Source: Geobacteraceae bacterium | GTDB taxonomy: Bacteria; Desulfobacterota; Desulfuromonadia; Geobacterales; Geobacteraceae | Direction: 5' to 3' | Length of the DNA stretch: 64,000 nucleotides | NCBI GenBank assembly: GCA_024281055.1 | Contig: JAMXLF010000063.1 | Location: 44,879 to 108,878 of the forward strand | Part shown: positions 8,717-17,036 of the stretch, one piece after another | Layout: each line of letters opens with the position of its first letter | How positions within the stretch are numbered: position 1 is the first letter of the stretch | Position numbers and translations under genes: made by a program | The notes under the pieces: model-generated | Told to the model about the DNA's origin: nothing | What the model saw: only the letters and a program-made list of their open reading frames with translations | Database searches by the model: none

Positions 8717-9910
8717 ATGGGACAGACCGCGGAACTGGAAGTCACCAACCGGCAGTTACTCGCAATCAACGCGGAACTGCAGGCCGAGATCGCCAGGCGA
8801 CAACAGGCGGAAGAGGCCCTGCGGCAAAGCGAGCAGAGGCTGCGCTTGCTCGTGGAGACACTCCCCCTCGGCGTGTATGAATGCGACACGGACGGCGTTA
8901 TCACTCTGGCGAATGAGGCCTATTGCCGTATGACCGGGTATGACAGTGATACAGTCCTGGGAATGGCGATATGGGACTTCCTGGAGCCAGGCCCACAGAG
9001 AGACGCACTGTCAGCCCATCTACAACGTTTGATCCAAGAGCAGCCCGAGCCTAAACCCTATATCTGCCGGGAATTCACCGCGGATGGCCGTAGCTTCGAC
9101 GCCCAGATCGACTGGACATACAAGCGTGACGAAACGGGCCAGGTGATCGGCCTGGTCTGCATCCTGTCGAATATCAGCAGGCACCGGGAGATGGAACAGG
9201 TAAAAGACGAAATGATCTCCAGCCTCAGCCATGAGATGCGCACACCGTTGACGGCGATGCTGGGTTTTACTGAATTCCTGCTGGAAAATACGGTGGATGA
9301 AGCGAAGTCTAGGGAGTTCCTCGGTACCATCTACAGAGAGACGGAACGACTGCACGAGCTGATCAACAATTTTCTCGATCTGCAGCGCATGAAGTCCAGG
9401 CAGACAGTATATCACTTCGAACCCCTGGAGATACGTCCTTTGCTGTATGAATCCGCAGCCCTTTTCGCCAGCGCTTCGAAAACGCACCGGATAACCGTAG
9501 ATATCCCTTCGGACCTGCCGCCGGTCACAGGCGATGAGGCACGTCTGCACCAGGTCCTCAACAACCTCCTTTGCAACGCCATCAAGTTTTCGCCCAAAGG
9601 CGGCGAAATCACCCTTGGTGCACGGCGGGATGACAACGTAGTGATCGTGTGGGTAAAGGACGAAGGGATCGGCATTTCGCCGGCAATGCTGGAGAAAATC
9701 TTTGATCGATTTTATCGGGTCGACAGCTCGGAAAGCCGCAGGACAGGCGGAACCGGACTGGGGCTCGCTCTCGTAAGGGAAATTGTCACCGCACATGGCG
9801 GACGGGTTTGGGTAGAAAGCAAAGTGGGTAACGGAAGCACATTCTTCTTCTCCGTGCCCGTGGCGCAGGAATCTGCCGTCCTTCGCCATGGCAGTGACAT
9901 CTATCAGTGA
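8717..9910 (+). CDS. PAS-domain sensor histidine kinase
   Basis: A 397-residue kinase without membrane segments, so probably cytoplasmic. A coiled-coil start (residues about 5-45) leads into a PAS domain (about 45-155), then a HisKA domain with phospho-acceptor His172 in SLSHEMRTPL. The ATPase domain shows the N box LNNLLCNAIKFSPKG, the G1 box KDEGIGISPAM and the G2 box GGTGLGLALV. No response regulator gene is adjacent, so this is an orphan kinase. The 249-bp A+T-rich region upstream has no other gene and probably carries its promoter. Confidence 0.88.
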   Translation: MGQTAELEVTNRQLLAINAELQAEIARRQQAEEALRQSEQRLRLLVETLPLGVYECDTDGVITLANEAYCRMTGYDSDTVLGMAIWDFLEPGPQRDALSAHLQRLIQEQPEPKPYICREFTADGRSFDAQIDWTYKRDETGQVIGLVCILSNISRHREMEQVKDEMISSLSHEMRTPLTAMLGFTEFLLENTVDEAKSREFLGTIYRETERLHELINNFLDLQRMKSRQTVYHFEPLEIRPLLYESAALFASASKTHRITVDIPSDLPPVTGDEARLHQVLNNLLCNAIKFSPKGGEITLGARRDDNVVIVWVKDEGIGISPAMLEKIFDRFYRVDSSESRRTGGTGLGLALVREIVTAHGGRVWVESKVGNGSTFFFSVPVAQESAVLRHGSDIYQ

Positions 9911-10002
9911 ACATTTCCGTCATCAGCTCTGTGCAGTGTGATATGATATGACAAGTGTCGTATCCCGCCGGATGAATCGGCCGGCCCCACGTCGGAGCTA
10001 CC

Positions 10003-10539
10003 ATGACCCCCACCATCACCATCGGCGTCAGCAGCTGCCTGTTGGGCGAGCACGTCCGCTACGACGGCGGCCACAAGCTCGACCGCTACATTACCGACAC
10101 TCTCGGCAGGTTTTTCCGCTTTGTGCCGATCTGCCCCGAGGTCGGCTGCGGTATGCCCGTACCCCGCGAGGCAATGCATCTTGAAGGAGACCCAGCGGCC
10201 CCCCGCCTCGTCACCATCAACTCCCGCATCGACAAGACAGAGCAGATGCTCGCATACTGCCGGCTGACGGCGCACGAGCTGGAGCGGGAAGAGCTGTGCG
10301 GCTTCATATTCAAGAAGAATTCCCCCAGCTGCGGGGTGCACGGGGTCGAGGTCTATGGCAGCGGCGAGCCAACCAGGACGGGGCGCGGACTGTTTGCTGC
10401 GGCGGTCATCGAGCATATCCCCCGGCTCCCGGTGGCGGAGGAAGGGGACCTTAGCGACCCGCCCGTCCGCGAGAACTTCATCGAGCGGGTGCTCGCCTGC
10501 AGCCGCCGCTGCCTCAACCTGCACCCGACAGAAAAATAA
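10003..10539 (+). CDS. DUF523 (YbbK-like) protein
   Basis: A 178-residue protein with the conserved cysteine pattern of DUF523: VSSCLLGEHVRYDG at the N-terminus, CPEVGCGMPVPREAM in the middle and FKKNSPSCGV further on. The biochemical role of this family is not settled; the Cys and Asp pattern suggests metal or cofactor binding. It stands alone, with a terminator immediately after its stop. Confidence 0.8.
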   Translation: MTPTITIGVSSCLLGEHVRYDGGHKLDRYITDTLGRFFRFVPICPEVGCGMPVPREAMHLEGDPAAPRLVTINSRIDKTEQMLAYCRLTAHELEREELCGFIFKKNSPSCGVHGVEVYGSGEPTRTGRGLFAAAVIEHIPRLPVAEEGDLSDPPVRENFIERVLACSRRCLNLHPTEK

Positions 10540-10570
10540 AAAGGAAGACGGCTTCCCCTGTCTTCCTTTT
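10539..10570. terminator. Intrinsic terminator between convergent genes
   Basis: AAAAGGAAGAC (10539-10549) pairs perfectly with GTCTTCCTTTT (10560-10570). The stem ends in a T run on one side and an A run on the other, so it can serve the DUF523 gene and the leftward phosphoglycerate mutase gene. Confidence 0.82.
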
Positions 10571-10598
10571 CCTGTCCGAGCATGTCTTTTGCGACAGC

Positions 10599-11798
10599 CT
10601 ATTTCCCCATCAGCAGCTCCATCAGCCGGAACCCCTCGTCGAGGACAAGGCCGGTCGCCCTGGCGGATTCCTCGTCATAGCCGGCAATCCCGTCATGCAG
10701 CTCTTCCTCGCCGCCGTAGACGATGAATGGCACCGCCTCGGCGGTATGGGTCATGAGTTTGACCGGGGTGGGATGGTCGGGGGTGCAAAGAACCCTGCAA
10801 GCACCGAACTTCTTGATGCCCGCGAGCACCGTCCCGACCACAAGCTCGTCAAACCGCTCGATGGCCGTGAGCTTATCCTGCAGGTTGCCCGAATGCCCCG
10901 CTTCGTCCGGGGCCTCTACGTGGAGATAGACATAGTCGACCAGCTCGAGCGCTTCAAGGGCAGCTTCGGCCTTTCCCCGGTAATTGGTGTCGACGTACCC
11001 GGTCGCCCCCGGTACCTTGATGATCTCGAGCCCCGCATAAACGCCGATTCCCCTGATCAGGTCGACCGCAGAGATCACCGCACCGGTGAGACCGAACTTG
11101 TCGCGGAAGCTTTCCATCCGTGGAGCCTTCCCCTGCCCCCAGAGCCAGATGGAGTTGGCCGGGAGCTTGTTCTCCGCCTTGCGGCGCCGGTACTGTGGAT
11201 GGTTGTAGAACAGCATCTGCGAGGCGTTCATCAGGTAAATGAGCCGGTCCGCCCCTTCTCCCTTGGGCAGATAATCGGCCACTTCCTGACCGGTGACGTC
11301 GTGGGGTGGCGTGACGGTCATCGCGTCGATCCCGCCGCGCCAGACCATGAGATGGCGGTACCCCACGCCGGGGTAAAATTGGAACTCCTTATCACCGAAT
11401 TGCTCCTGGAGGGCCTGGATCAGCTCCCGTCCCTCCTCGTCGGAGATGTGGCCGGCGGAGTAGTCCTGCATGTAGAGCTTGCCGCCGTGGGGATTGAGAT
11501 TCACCAGGTTCAGACGGAAGGCGACGTCGCTGGGCCCAAGCTCCACGCCGATGCTGGCCGCCTCCAGGGGAGAGCGGCCGGTATAACAGGTGCGTGGATC
11601 ATAGCCGAATACGGAGAGATTGGCCACGTCGCTTCCCGGCGAAAACCCCGATGGCACCGTACGGGCGAGCCCGAGACGCCCCCGTTTCGCCATGAAATCC
11701 ATATTCGGGGTCCTGGCGGCCTGGAGTGGTGTCTTCCCTCCCAGTTCCTCCAGTTTCTTGTCGGACATGCCGTCGCCGAGCAGTACGATATACTTCAT
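10599..11798 (-). CDS. apgM: Cofactor-independent phosphoglycerate mutase, archaeal type
   Basis: A 399-residue alkaline-phosphatase-superfamily enzyme that interconverts 3- and 2-phosphoglycerate. The N-terminus IVLLGDGMSD has the first metal-binding Asp, and SGFSPGSDVANLSVFGYDP contains the catalytic Ser. VDYVYLHVEAPDEAGHSGN and RVLCTPDHPTPVKLMTHTAEAVPFIVYG carry the C-terminal metal-binding Asp and His residues. Length and motifs match the ApgM branch rather than the GpmI branch. The ATG has AAGGAT upstream. Some relatives have been misnamed as homoserine kinases. Confidence 0.9.
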   Translation of the reverse strand: MKYIVLLGDGMSDKKLEELGGKTPLQAARTPNMDFMAKRGRLGLARTVPSGFSPGSDVANLSVFGYDPRTCYTGRSPLEAASIGVELGPSDVAFRLNLVNLNPHGGKLYMQDYSAGHISDEEGRELIQALQEQFGDKEFQFYPGVGYRHLMVWRGGIDAMTVTPPHDVTGQEVADYLPKGEGADRLIYLMNASQMLFYNHPQYRRRKAENKLPANSIWLWGQGKAPRMESFRDKFGLTGAVISAVDLIRGIGVYAGLEIIKVPGATGYVDTNYRGKAEAALEALELVDYVYLHVEAPDEAGHSGNLQDKLTAIERFDELVVGTVLAGIKKFGACRVLCTPDHPTPVKLMTHTAEAVPFIVYGGEEELHDGIAGYDEESARATGLVLDEGFRLMELLMGK

Positions 11799-11815
11799 GC
11801 GTTATCCTTTCGCAA

Positions 11816-11904
11816 AAAAATGTTCGACGTTCGGAGTTCAAGTTTAAAAGATTTGTGATTCTGTTTCAAGGTTCATAACGTTGAACATCGAACGTCGAAC
11901 CTCG
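11816..11904. repeat. Degenerate GTTCGA/TCGAAC word repeat
   Basis: The gap between xerD and apgM holds GTTCGACGTTCGG and later GAACATCGAACGTCGAAC, that is, tandem and inverted copies of a 6-8 bp word. No gene was seen. Similar word repeats, with different words, occur in three other gaps of this window. Confidence 0.55.
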
Positions 11905-11912
11905 AACGGTCT

Positions 11913-12800
11913 TTATCCTCTCGGGTGAAACTCCGCGTGGAGACGCTTCAGTCGCTCCCGCGTGATGTGGGTATAAATCTGCGTGGTCGAGAGGTCGGCA
12001 TGACCGAGCATGATCTGAACGCTTCGCAGGTCCGCTCCATTTTCCAGCAGGTGGGTGGCGAATGAGTGGCGCAGGGTGTGCGGCGATATCCCCTTGGCGA
12101 TGCCGGCCTGCCGGGCCCGCTTCTTGATGATGTTCCAGAAGGCCTGCCGGGACATCCCCTCTCCCAGCCTGCTCAGGAAAAGGCAGTCGCTGCCTCCCTC
12201 CCGGTCGAGCTCCCCTCGGGCCGCGACAAGATAGGCGTTCAGCGCAGTGCGCGCCGCCTCTCCCATCGGCACCAGTCGCTCTTTCTTCCCCTTCCCCATG
12301 GTCAGGAGGTATCCGGCGTCGTTGTTCACGTCCCGTACCCTGAGGGCCACCAGTTCCGACACCCGCAGGCCGGTTGCATAGAGGAGCTCCAGCATTGCCC
12401 GGTCCCGGACCTCAATGGCTCGCTCGCCGACAGGGGCGGCCAGGAGCCGCTCCACCTCCCGCGCCGAAAGAACCACCGGGAGCCTGGCAAGGGCCTTCGG
12501 CGCTTCGATGATGGCGGTCGGGTTGGTATCGCAGTAGTTCTCAACCATCAGAAAGCGATGGAATACGCGGAGGGCTGAAAGTGCCCGGGCCCGGCTCCGC
12601 GGTCCCACCCCTCGCTCCTTCATGGCAACGATGAACCCTGACACGTGGATAGGCCGGATATCAAAGGCGTCCACCACCCCTTGCCGCCGGAGGAAATCAA
12701 GGTACCCGCCGATGTCACGGCTGTACGCCTCGAGGGTGTTGTTCGCCAGCCCCTTCTCCACGAGGAGAAAGTTCAGGAAGATGTCAAGGTAGCGGTCCAT
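11913..12800 (-). CDS. xerD: Tyrosine recombinase XerD/XerC type
   Basis: The 295-residue protein matches XerD in length. The N-terminal SAM-like core-binding domain covers about residues 1-90, and the catalytic domain shows all key residues: Arg in TGLRVSEL, Lys in GKGKKERLVP, His and Arg in HTLRHSFATH, His in LGHADL and the Tyr nucleophile in QIYTH. Xer recombinases resolve chromosome dimers at dif. Position in a housekeeping run with glnD argues for the chromosomal enzyme rather than an element integrase. A longer in-frame start (12887) would add 29 residues translated from repeat DNA and is rejected. XerC cannot be excluded. Confidence 0.82.
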   Translation of the reverse strand: MDRYLDIFLNFLLVEKGLANNTLEAYSRDIGGYLDFLRRQGVVDAFDIRPIHVSGFIVAMKERGVGPRSRARALSALRVFHRFLMVENYCDTNPTAIIEAPKALARLPVVLSAREVERLLAAPVGERAIEVRDRAMLELLYATGLRVSELVALRVRDVNNDAGYLLTMGKGKKERLVPMGEAARTALNAYLVAARGELDREGGSDCLFLSRLGEGMSRQAFWNIIKKRARQAGIAKGISPHTLRHSFATHLLENGADLRSVQIMLGHADLSTTQIYTHITRERLKRLHAEFHPRG

Positions 12801-12810
12801 ATCATAATCC

Positions 12811-12887
12811 GTGAGGCGTAAGGAGTGAGGGCGGGAATCATACGGCTGATGGGTTTCTCTCATCACGCCTCCCCCCTCACGCCTCAC
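12811..12887. repeat. GTGAGGCG/CGCCTCAC inverted word repeat
   Basis: GTGAGGCG (12811-12818) recurs inverted as CGCCTCAC (12880-12887), with extra partial copies between. The repeat covers the glnD stop codon and the xerD leader. Confidence 0.5.
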
Positions 12888-15585
12888 TATCTGTCGCCTG
12901 CAGGAGTCGATCCTTGATCTCGGTCAGCTTGTCCTCCGCGGTCACCTTGTGGCCAAAGATATCCTTGACGTAGAAGACGTCCGCCACCTGGTCCACCTTG
13001 GTAGAGATCTTGGAAACGCCGATGTAGAGCCCGAGGTCGGTCAGGGTGCTCGTGATCCGGTAGAGGAGCCCCACCTTGTCGTGGGTGTAGATGTCGATGA
13101 CCGTATAGTCGAAGGATACCTCATTGTCAATCTCCACCCGCGAGGGAAAGCGCGGCTTCGGCTTTTCGACGAGGAGCGTCGGCCGCTGCCGCTTCGCCAC
13201 AAGGGTCTGTACCTGCACCTTGCCGGACAGCACCTGGCCCATGTCCTCCTCCAGCCGTTTCCAACGGTTCTCGTCGGTAATGACGAACCCCTGCGGGGAG
13301 TTCACCTGGAGGATGTCGAGCGCCTTGCCGTTTGTGCTCGTGTGTATCTGAGCCCCGAGGATGTTGAAGCCGTTGGCGGCCATCACCCCGGTTATCTTGG
13401 AAAAAAGGCCGGGGATGTCCAGGGTGCAGATGGTGAAGTTGGAGTACCCCCGCTCCATTTCGTGGCTCACCCGGATGATCATCGACGCCTCGCTCAGGGC
13501 GAGCAGCAGCCGGACCTGCTCCGCCAGGACGGCAGGTGGATTGGAGAGGAGATGGCGGGTGGTGAGCGCTCTGAGCTCCTCCTTCACCTGCTGTACCGGG
13601 AACTCGTCCCCGAGGATCTCGATCACCTTCCGTTTAACCCCCCGTACTCTCTCGCTGCTCGCCTCCAGTTGGAAATCGCCCCGCTCGAGCACCTGGAAGG
13701 CCTTCTCGTAGAGCTCCTGAAGGAGCAGGGCTTTCCATTCGGTCCAGACGTCGGGGCCGACCCCCTTGATATCCGCATAGGTGAGGAGGTAGAGCATCTT
13801 CAGGTTCTCGCTCTTCCCCATCTGCCGGGCGAACTGGATGATCATCTTCTCGTCGTGCAGGTCGCGACGCTGGGCGATGTGGGCAAAGAGAAGGTGATTC
13901 CTGATGAGGAACTCGAGCCGCTCGCTATCCTCCCGGCTAAGCCCCATGCGTCGGGCGATGGTGGGGACCATATCGGCCCCCTTGTCGGCGTGGCCGCCCC
14001 CCTCCCCCTTTCCCATGTCGTGGAGGAGAACGGCCATAAGAAGCAACTCCCGCTTGTCCACTTCGTTGGCAATCTGGGTGAGCAGCGGCAGGTCGTCGCG
14101 GTGTTCCCCCTTCCACAGCTTCACGATCTCCTCTACGCAGAAGAGCGAGTGAATATCGACCGTGTAGATATGGTAGAGGTCGTGCTGTACCTTGCAGTAG
14201 ATATGTTCGAACTCGGGGATGAAACGATTCAGGAATTCCAGGTGATGCATCAGCTGCAGGGTTTCGGCTACCCCCTTGTCGGCGCGAAGGATATTGAAGA
14301 AGGAGGTGTTGACCTCCCGGCTTCTGCGGAACTTGTCGTTTACCAGGTCGAGGCTCCGCCGTATGAGCCCCTTGACCTTGATATTGAGGGAAACCCCGTG
14401 CTTCTGGGCATACTCGAAGAGCTTCATCAGCCGGGCAGGGTCCTTTTCGATCACCGATTCATCGGGAATGACCAGTTCCCCCTTGAGGATGTAGAACCCT
14501 TCACCCACCGGTCGACGGACAAAATAGCCGAGGATCCGCCGCGCCCCTTCCTCTCGCTGGGCGCACCGGGAGACCATGAGCGAGGTGATATGCTCCACCC
14601 GGTTGGCATGCAGGTAGTAGTCCCGCATGAACTCCTCCACCGCCAGAGTCTTGCCCCGATCGACATAGCCGAAGAATTCGGCCAGCTTTTTCTGGGCGTC
14701 GAAGGTAAGTTGGTCGTTCTTGCGTCCTGCAAGGTAATGGAGCTCGTTGCGGATCCTCCACAGGTAGGCCAGTGACCCCCGATAGGTAGCCAGTTCCTCC
14801 TCGGACATGACCCCTTTGATGATCAGCTCGTGGAGGTCGGTTATCTTGTACTTGACCTTGGAGACCCAGAGGGCGGTGTGGAGGTCGCGGAGTGCCCCTT
14901 CGCTCTCCTTCACATTGGGCTCGAGGATGTAGACGCTCGATCCGTACTTCTCCCGGCGTTTCTTCAGTTCCTCGACCTTTTCCCTGATGAACGCATCGCT
15001 TCGTTTAGCCAGGATCTGTGAGAGCCTTACCTTTTCGAACTCCTTGAAGAGGACACGGCTGCCAATGATGAAGCGGCTGTCAAGGAGGGCGGTCCTGACG
15101 GTGGAATCGCTGCTGGCCATCTCCACGCAATCGGCCGGAGTCCGGACGGAATACCCCACGTCGAGACGCATGTCCCACAGGAAGTAGAGAAGCTTCTGGG
15201 CGATGTCCTCCACCCTCCGCGGGTCCTTACTGTTGTAAAGGAACATGAGATCGATGTCGGAACAGGGGTTCAGCTCACCACGGCCGTATCCGCCGATGGC
15301 CACCAGGGTCAGCTGCTCGCGTTCCCGTCGATCGGCGAACAGGTCGCGGGTGATGCTGCGGAAGAGCTTTTTCACCAGGGTATCGGTCATTGCCGTGAGC
15401 GTCTTGACGACCCAGGCGCCGTCTGCCCCTTCGCGATGGCGCTGCTTCAGCTCTTCCCGGTAGTGATTGAGGAAATGCTTGCTGGCGGCAAGATAGAGGG
15501 GTCGCTTCTCCTCAAAGGAAGCCCGTCCCGAATCGCCGGAATCGTATGTTTCATCGGGGAAATATCTGTCGATATCGAATTCCAT
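12877..15585 (-). CDS. glnD: PII uridylyltransferase / uridylyl-removing enzyme
   Basis: A 902-residue bifunctional nitrogen sensor that uridylylates PII (GlnB/GlnK) when glutamine is low and removes UMP when it is high. The nucleotidyltransferase motif GGYGRGELNPCSDIDLMF is near residue 97. An HD hydrolase motif LLHDMGKGEGGGHAD follows in the middle, and two ACT glutamine-sensing domains form the C-terminus (YSNFTICTLDIPGLFSKITG and SFDYTVIDIYTHDKVGLLYRIT). The ATG at 15585 has AGAGG upstream. With the nif genes at 50-64 kb it belongs to the nitrogen control network, although it is not clustered with them. Confidence 0.95.
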   Translation of the reverse strand: MEFDIDRYFPDETYDSGDSGRASFEEKRPLYLAASKHFLNHYREELKQRHREGADGAWVVKTLTAMTDTLVKKLFRSITRDLFADRREREQLTLVAIGGYGRGELNPCSDIDLMFLYNSKDPRRVEDIAQKLLYFLWDMRLDVGYSVRTPADCVEMASSDSTVRTALLDSRFIIGSRVLFKEFEKVRLSQILAKRSDAFIREKVEELKKRREKYGSSVYILEPNVKESEGALRDLHTALWVSKVKYKITDLHELIIKGVMSEEELATYRGSLAYLWRIRNELHYLAGRKNDQLTFDAQKKLAEFFGYVDRGKTLAVEEFMRDYYLHANRVEHITSLMVSRCAQREEGARRILGYFVRRPVGEGFYILKGELVIPDESVIEKDPARLMKLFEYAQKHGVSLNIKVKGLIRRSLDLVNDKFRRSREVNTSFFNILRADKGVAETLQLMHHLEFLNRFIPEFEHIYCKVQHDLYHIYTVDIHSLFCVEEIVKLWKGEHRDDLPLLTQIANEVDKRELLLMAVLLHDMGKGEGGGHADKGADMVPTIARRMGLSREDSERLEFLIRNHLLFAHIAQRRDLHDEKMIIQFARQMGKSENLKMLYLLTYADIKGVGPDVWTEWKALLLQELYEKAFQVLERGDFQLEASSERVRGVKRKVIEILGDEFPVQQVKEELRALTTRHLLSNPPAVLAEQVRLLLALSEASMIIRVSHEMERGYSNFTICTLDIPGLFSKITGVMAANGFNILGAQIHTSTNGKALDILQVNSPQGFVITDENRWKRLEEDMGQVLSGKVQVQTLVAKRQRPTLLVEKPKPRFPSRVEIDNEVSFDYTVIDIYTHDKVGLLYRITSTLTDLGLYIGVSKISTKVDQVADVFYVKDIFGHKVTAEDKLTEIKDRLLQATDSEA

Positions 15586-15597
15586 ATAACCTCTAAC

Positions 15598-15655
15598 GGG
15601 TTGTCCTGATGCAGGCAACCCACCGGTCTTGATGCGGGCGACCCGCCGGTCGCCC
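15598..15655. repeat. Twin-hairpin intergenic repeat
   Basis: GGGTTG..CAACCC (15598-15621) is followed by the perfect hairpin GGGCGACC-CGCC-GGTCGCCC (15636-15655), which abuts the amidase stop. The same architecture and similar words occur at 54649-54715. Confidence 0.65.
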
Positions 15656-17032
15656 CTACTTCAGCGTTGCGGCATAACCGCGGATTCCATCGACGATACC
15701 GCTGGCGACCAGTTCCTGGTAGGCGGGGTCCTTGAGACGCTCCTCTTCCCGTGCGTTGCTCACAAAGGATGTTTCAACAAGAACGCTCGGCATGGTGGCG
15801 CCAACAAGCACATAGAATGGCCCCTGCTTGACACCCAGGTTCTTTACGCCATCGTACCGCCCGCTCACCCTGTTGTGAACGGCCTTCTGCACCTCGTCTG
15901 CAAGCCTGGCGGAATCGTTGAGCTTGTAGTTGGCCATGAGGTCGAAGAGTACGGCCTGGAGAAGGCTCACCTTCTCCAGAGTCGTGCCGTTCTCCTTGGC
16001 GGCCAACTGGGCGACCTTTTCGGTCTTGGCCAGGTTCAGGTAATAGGTCTCGATGCCGGAGGTAGCCCGGTTGAGCGCCGCATTGGCATGGACGGAGACG
16101 AACAGGTCGGCGCCGACCTTGTTGGCCAGGGCGGTCCGCTCCTGCAGTTCGAGGAACACATCGGTCGACCGCGTCATCACCACATCGACGCCGAGCTCCT
16201 CGCGCAGCTTTTTGGCAAGCCGAAGGCCGATCTGGAGCACCACATCCTTTTCCTTCGTCCCCCCCGCGCCCATGGCGCCCGGGTCGTGGCCGCCGTGGCC
16301 CGGATCGACGACGATGCGCCGGATCTTGCCAGGCGACAGCCGGGCAGCAGGTGGAATCGATTTTTCCTCGGCAGGCACGACGGCGATGGCCGGAGGCGGC
16401 TCCGGAAGTGATACCAGCTCGGCTTCTCTCGGCCGGGATATTTCCTCGCGACGCTCTCCCTTGATGTCGACGATGATGCGGAAGGGATCGGAAAAGGCAA
16501 CGACCTTGCAATCCCCGAGGCTCTCCAGGTCGAGTACCACCCGGACAGTATCCGCACGGTACTGGGCGACCCGGGCCATCTTGAGGAGCCCGTCGCCGAC
16601 ATGAATGTCTTTTACTCCCTGGGCCAGGCGGGCGCCGTTGATGTCGATATAGAGACGGGGTGGAGCGCCCGTATCGCGATTTGCCGGCAGCTGATGGTAT
16701 TCGTATTTTGCATCACGGTCCAGGGTGACCGCGATCCTGGTATAGTCAGGGGTGGACCAGTGCCGTAGCTCCTTGACGATGGACGTCCCGGCACTTGCCG
16801 AGCCACCCTCGCCACCCGGCAGAGCGGCCGGTTTGACCGTGGCGGCAAGAGCCTTTTTCTGGACGCTGTTTTTTTTCATTTTGACGACCGCCGGCACGGC
16901 CTTTTTCTTCTTTTTCTTGTGGCCGGCCACCTTTGGGGCTTTGGTCGGCTCGTCCTCTTCGGCAGTGACAATATGCGGCAACCAGACAGCAAGCATCAGA
17001 CAGCAGGTTATGAGAATGACTAGTCTCCGCAT
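15656..17032 (-). CDS. N-acetylmuramoyl-L-alanine amidase (AmiC type)
   Basis: A 458-residue periplasmic amidase that cleaves the lactyl-peptide bond of peptidoglycan, typically for daughter-cell separation. A signal peptide (residues 1-24) leads into a Lys-rich linker with HKKKKKKAVP, then an AMIN localisation domain (about 95-190), and finally an Amidase_3 catalytic domain (about 230-455). The zinc-site motif IVVDPGHGGHDPGAMG, the downstream VDLFVSVHANA-type His motif and the late catalytic Glu in VLVETSFVSNARE are all present. The start lies 4 bp after the mutS stop, so the two are probably cotranscribed. Confidence 0.9.
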   Translation of the reverse strand: MRRLVILITCCLMLAVWLPHIVTAEEDEPTKAPKVAGHKKKKKKAVPAVVKMKKNSVQKKALAATVKPAALPGGEGGSASAGTSIVKELRHWSTPDYTRIAVTLDRDAKYEYHQLPANRDTGAPPRLYIDINGARLAQGVKDIHVGDGLLKMARVAQYRADTVRVVLDLESLGDCKVVAFSDPFRIIVDIKGERREEISRPREAELVSLPEPPPAIAVVPAEEKSIPPAARLSPGKIRRIVVDPGHGGHDPGAMGAGGTKEKDVVLQIGLRLAKKLREELGVDVVMTRSTDVFLELQERTALANKVGADLFVSVHANAALNRATSGIETYYLNLAKTEKVAQLAAKENGTTLEKVSLLQAVLFDLMANYKLNDSARLADEVQKAVHNRVSGRYDGVKNLGVKQGPFYVLVGATMPSVLVETSFVSNAREEERLKDPAYQELVASGIVDGIRGYAATLK

Positions 17033-17036
17033 CGTA

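Noticed and set aside
11913..12800. Phage or island integrase
   Set aside because: Length, complete Xer motifs and position in a housekeeping gene run fit XerD/XerC; no attachment-site repeats or mobile genes are nearby.
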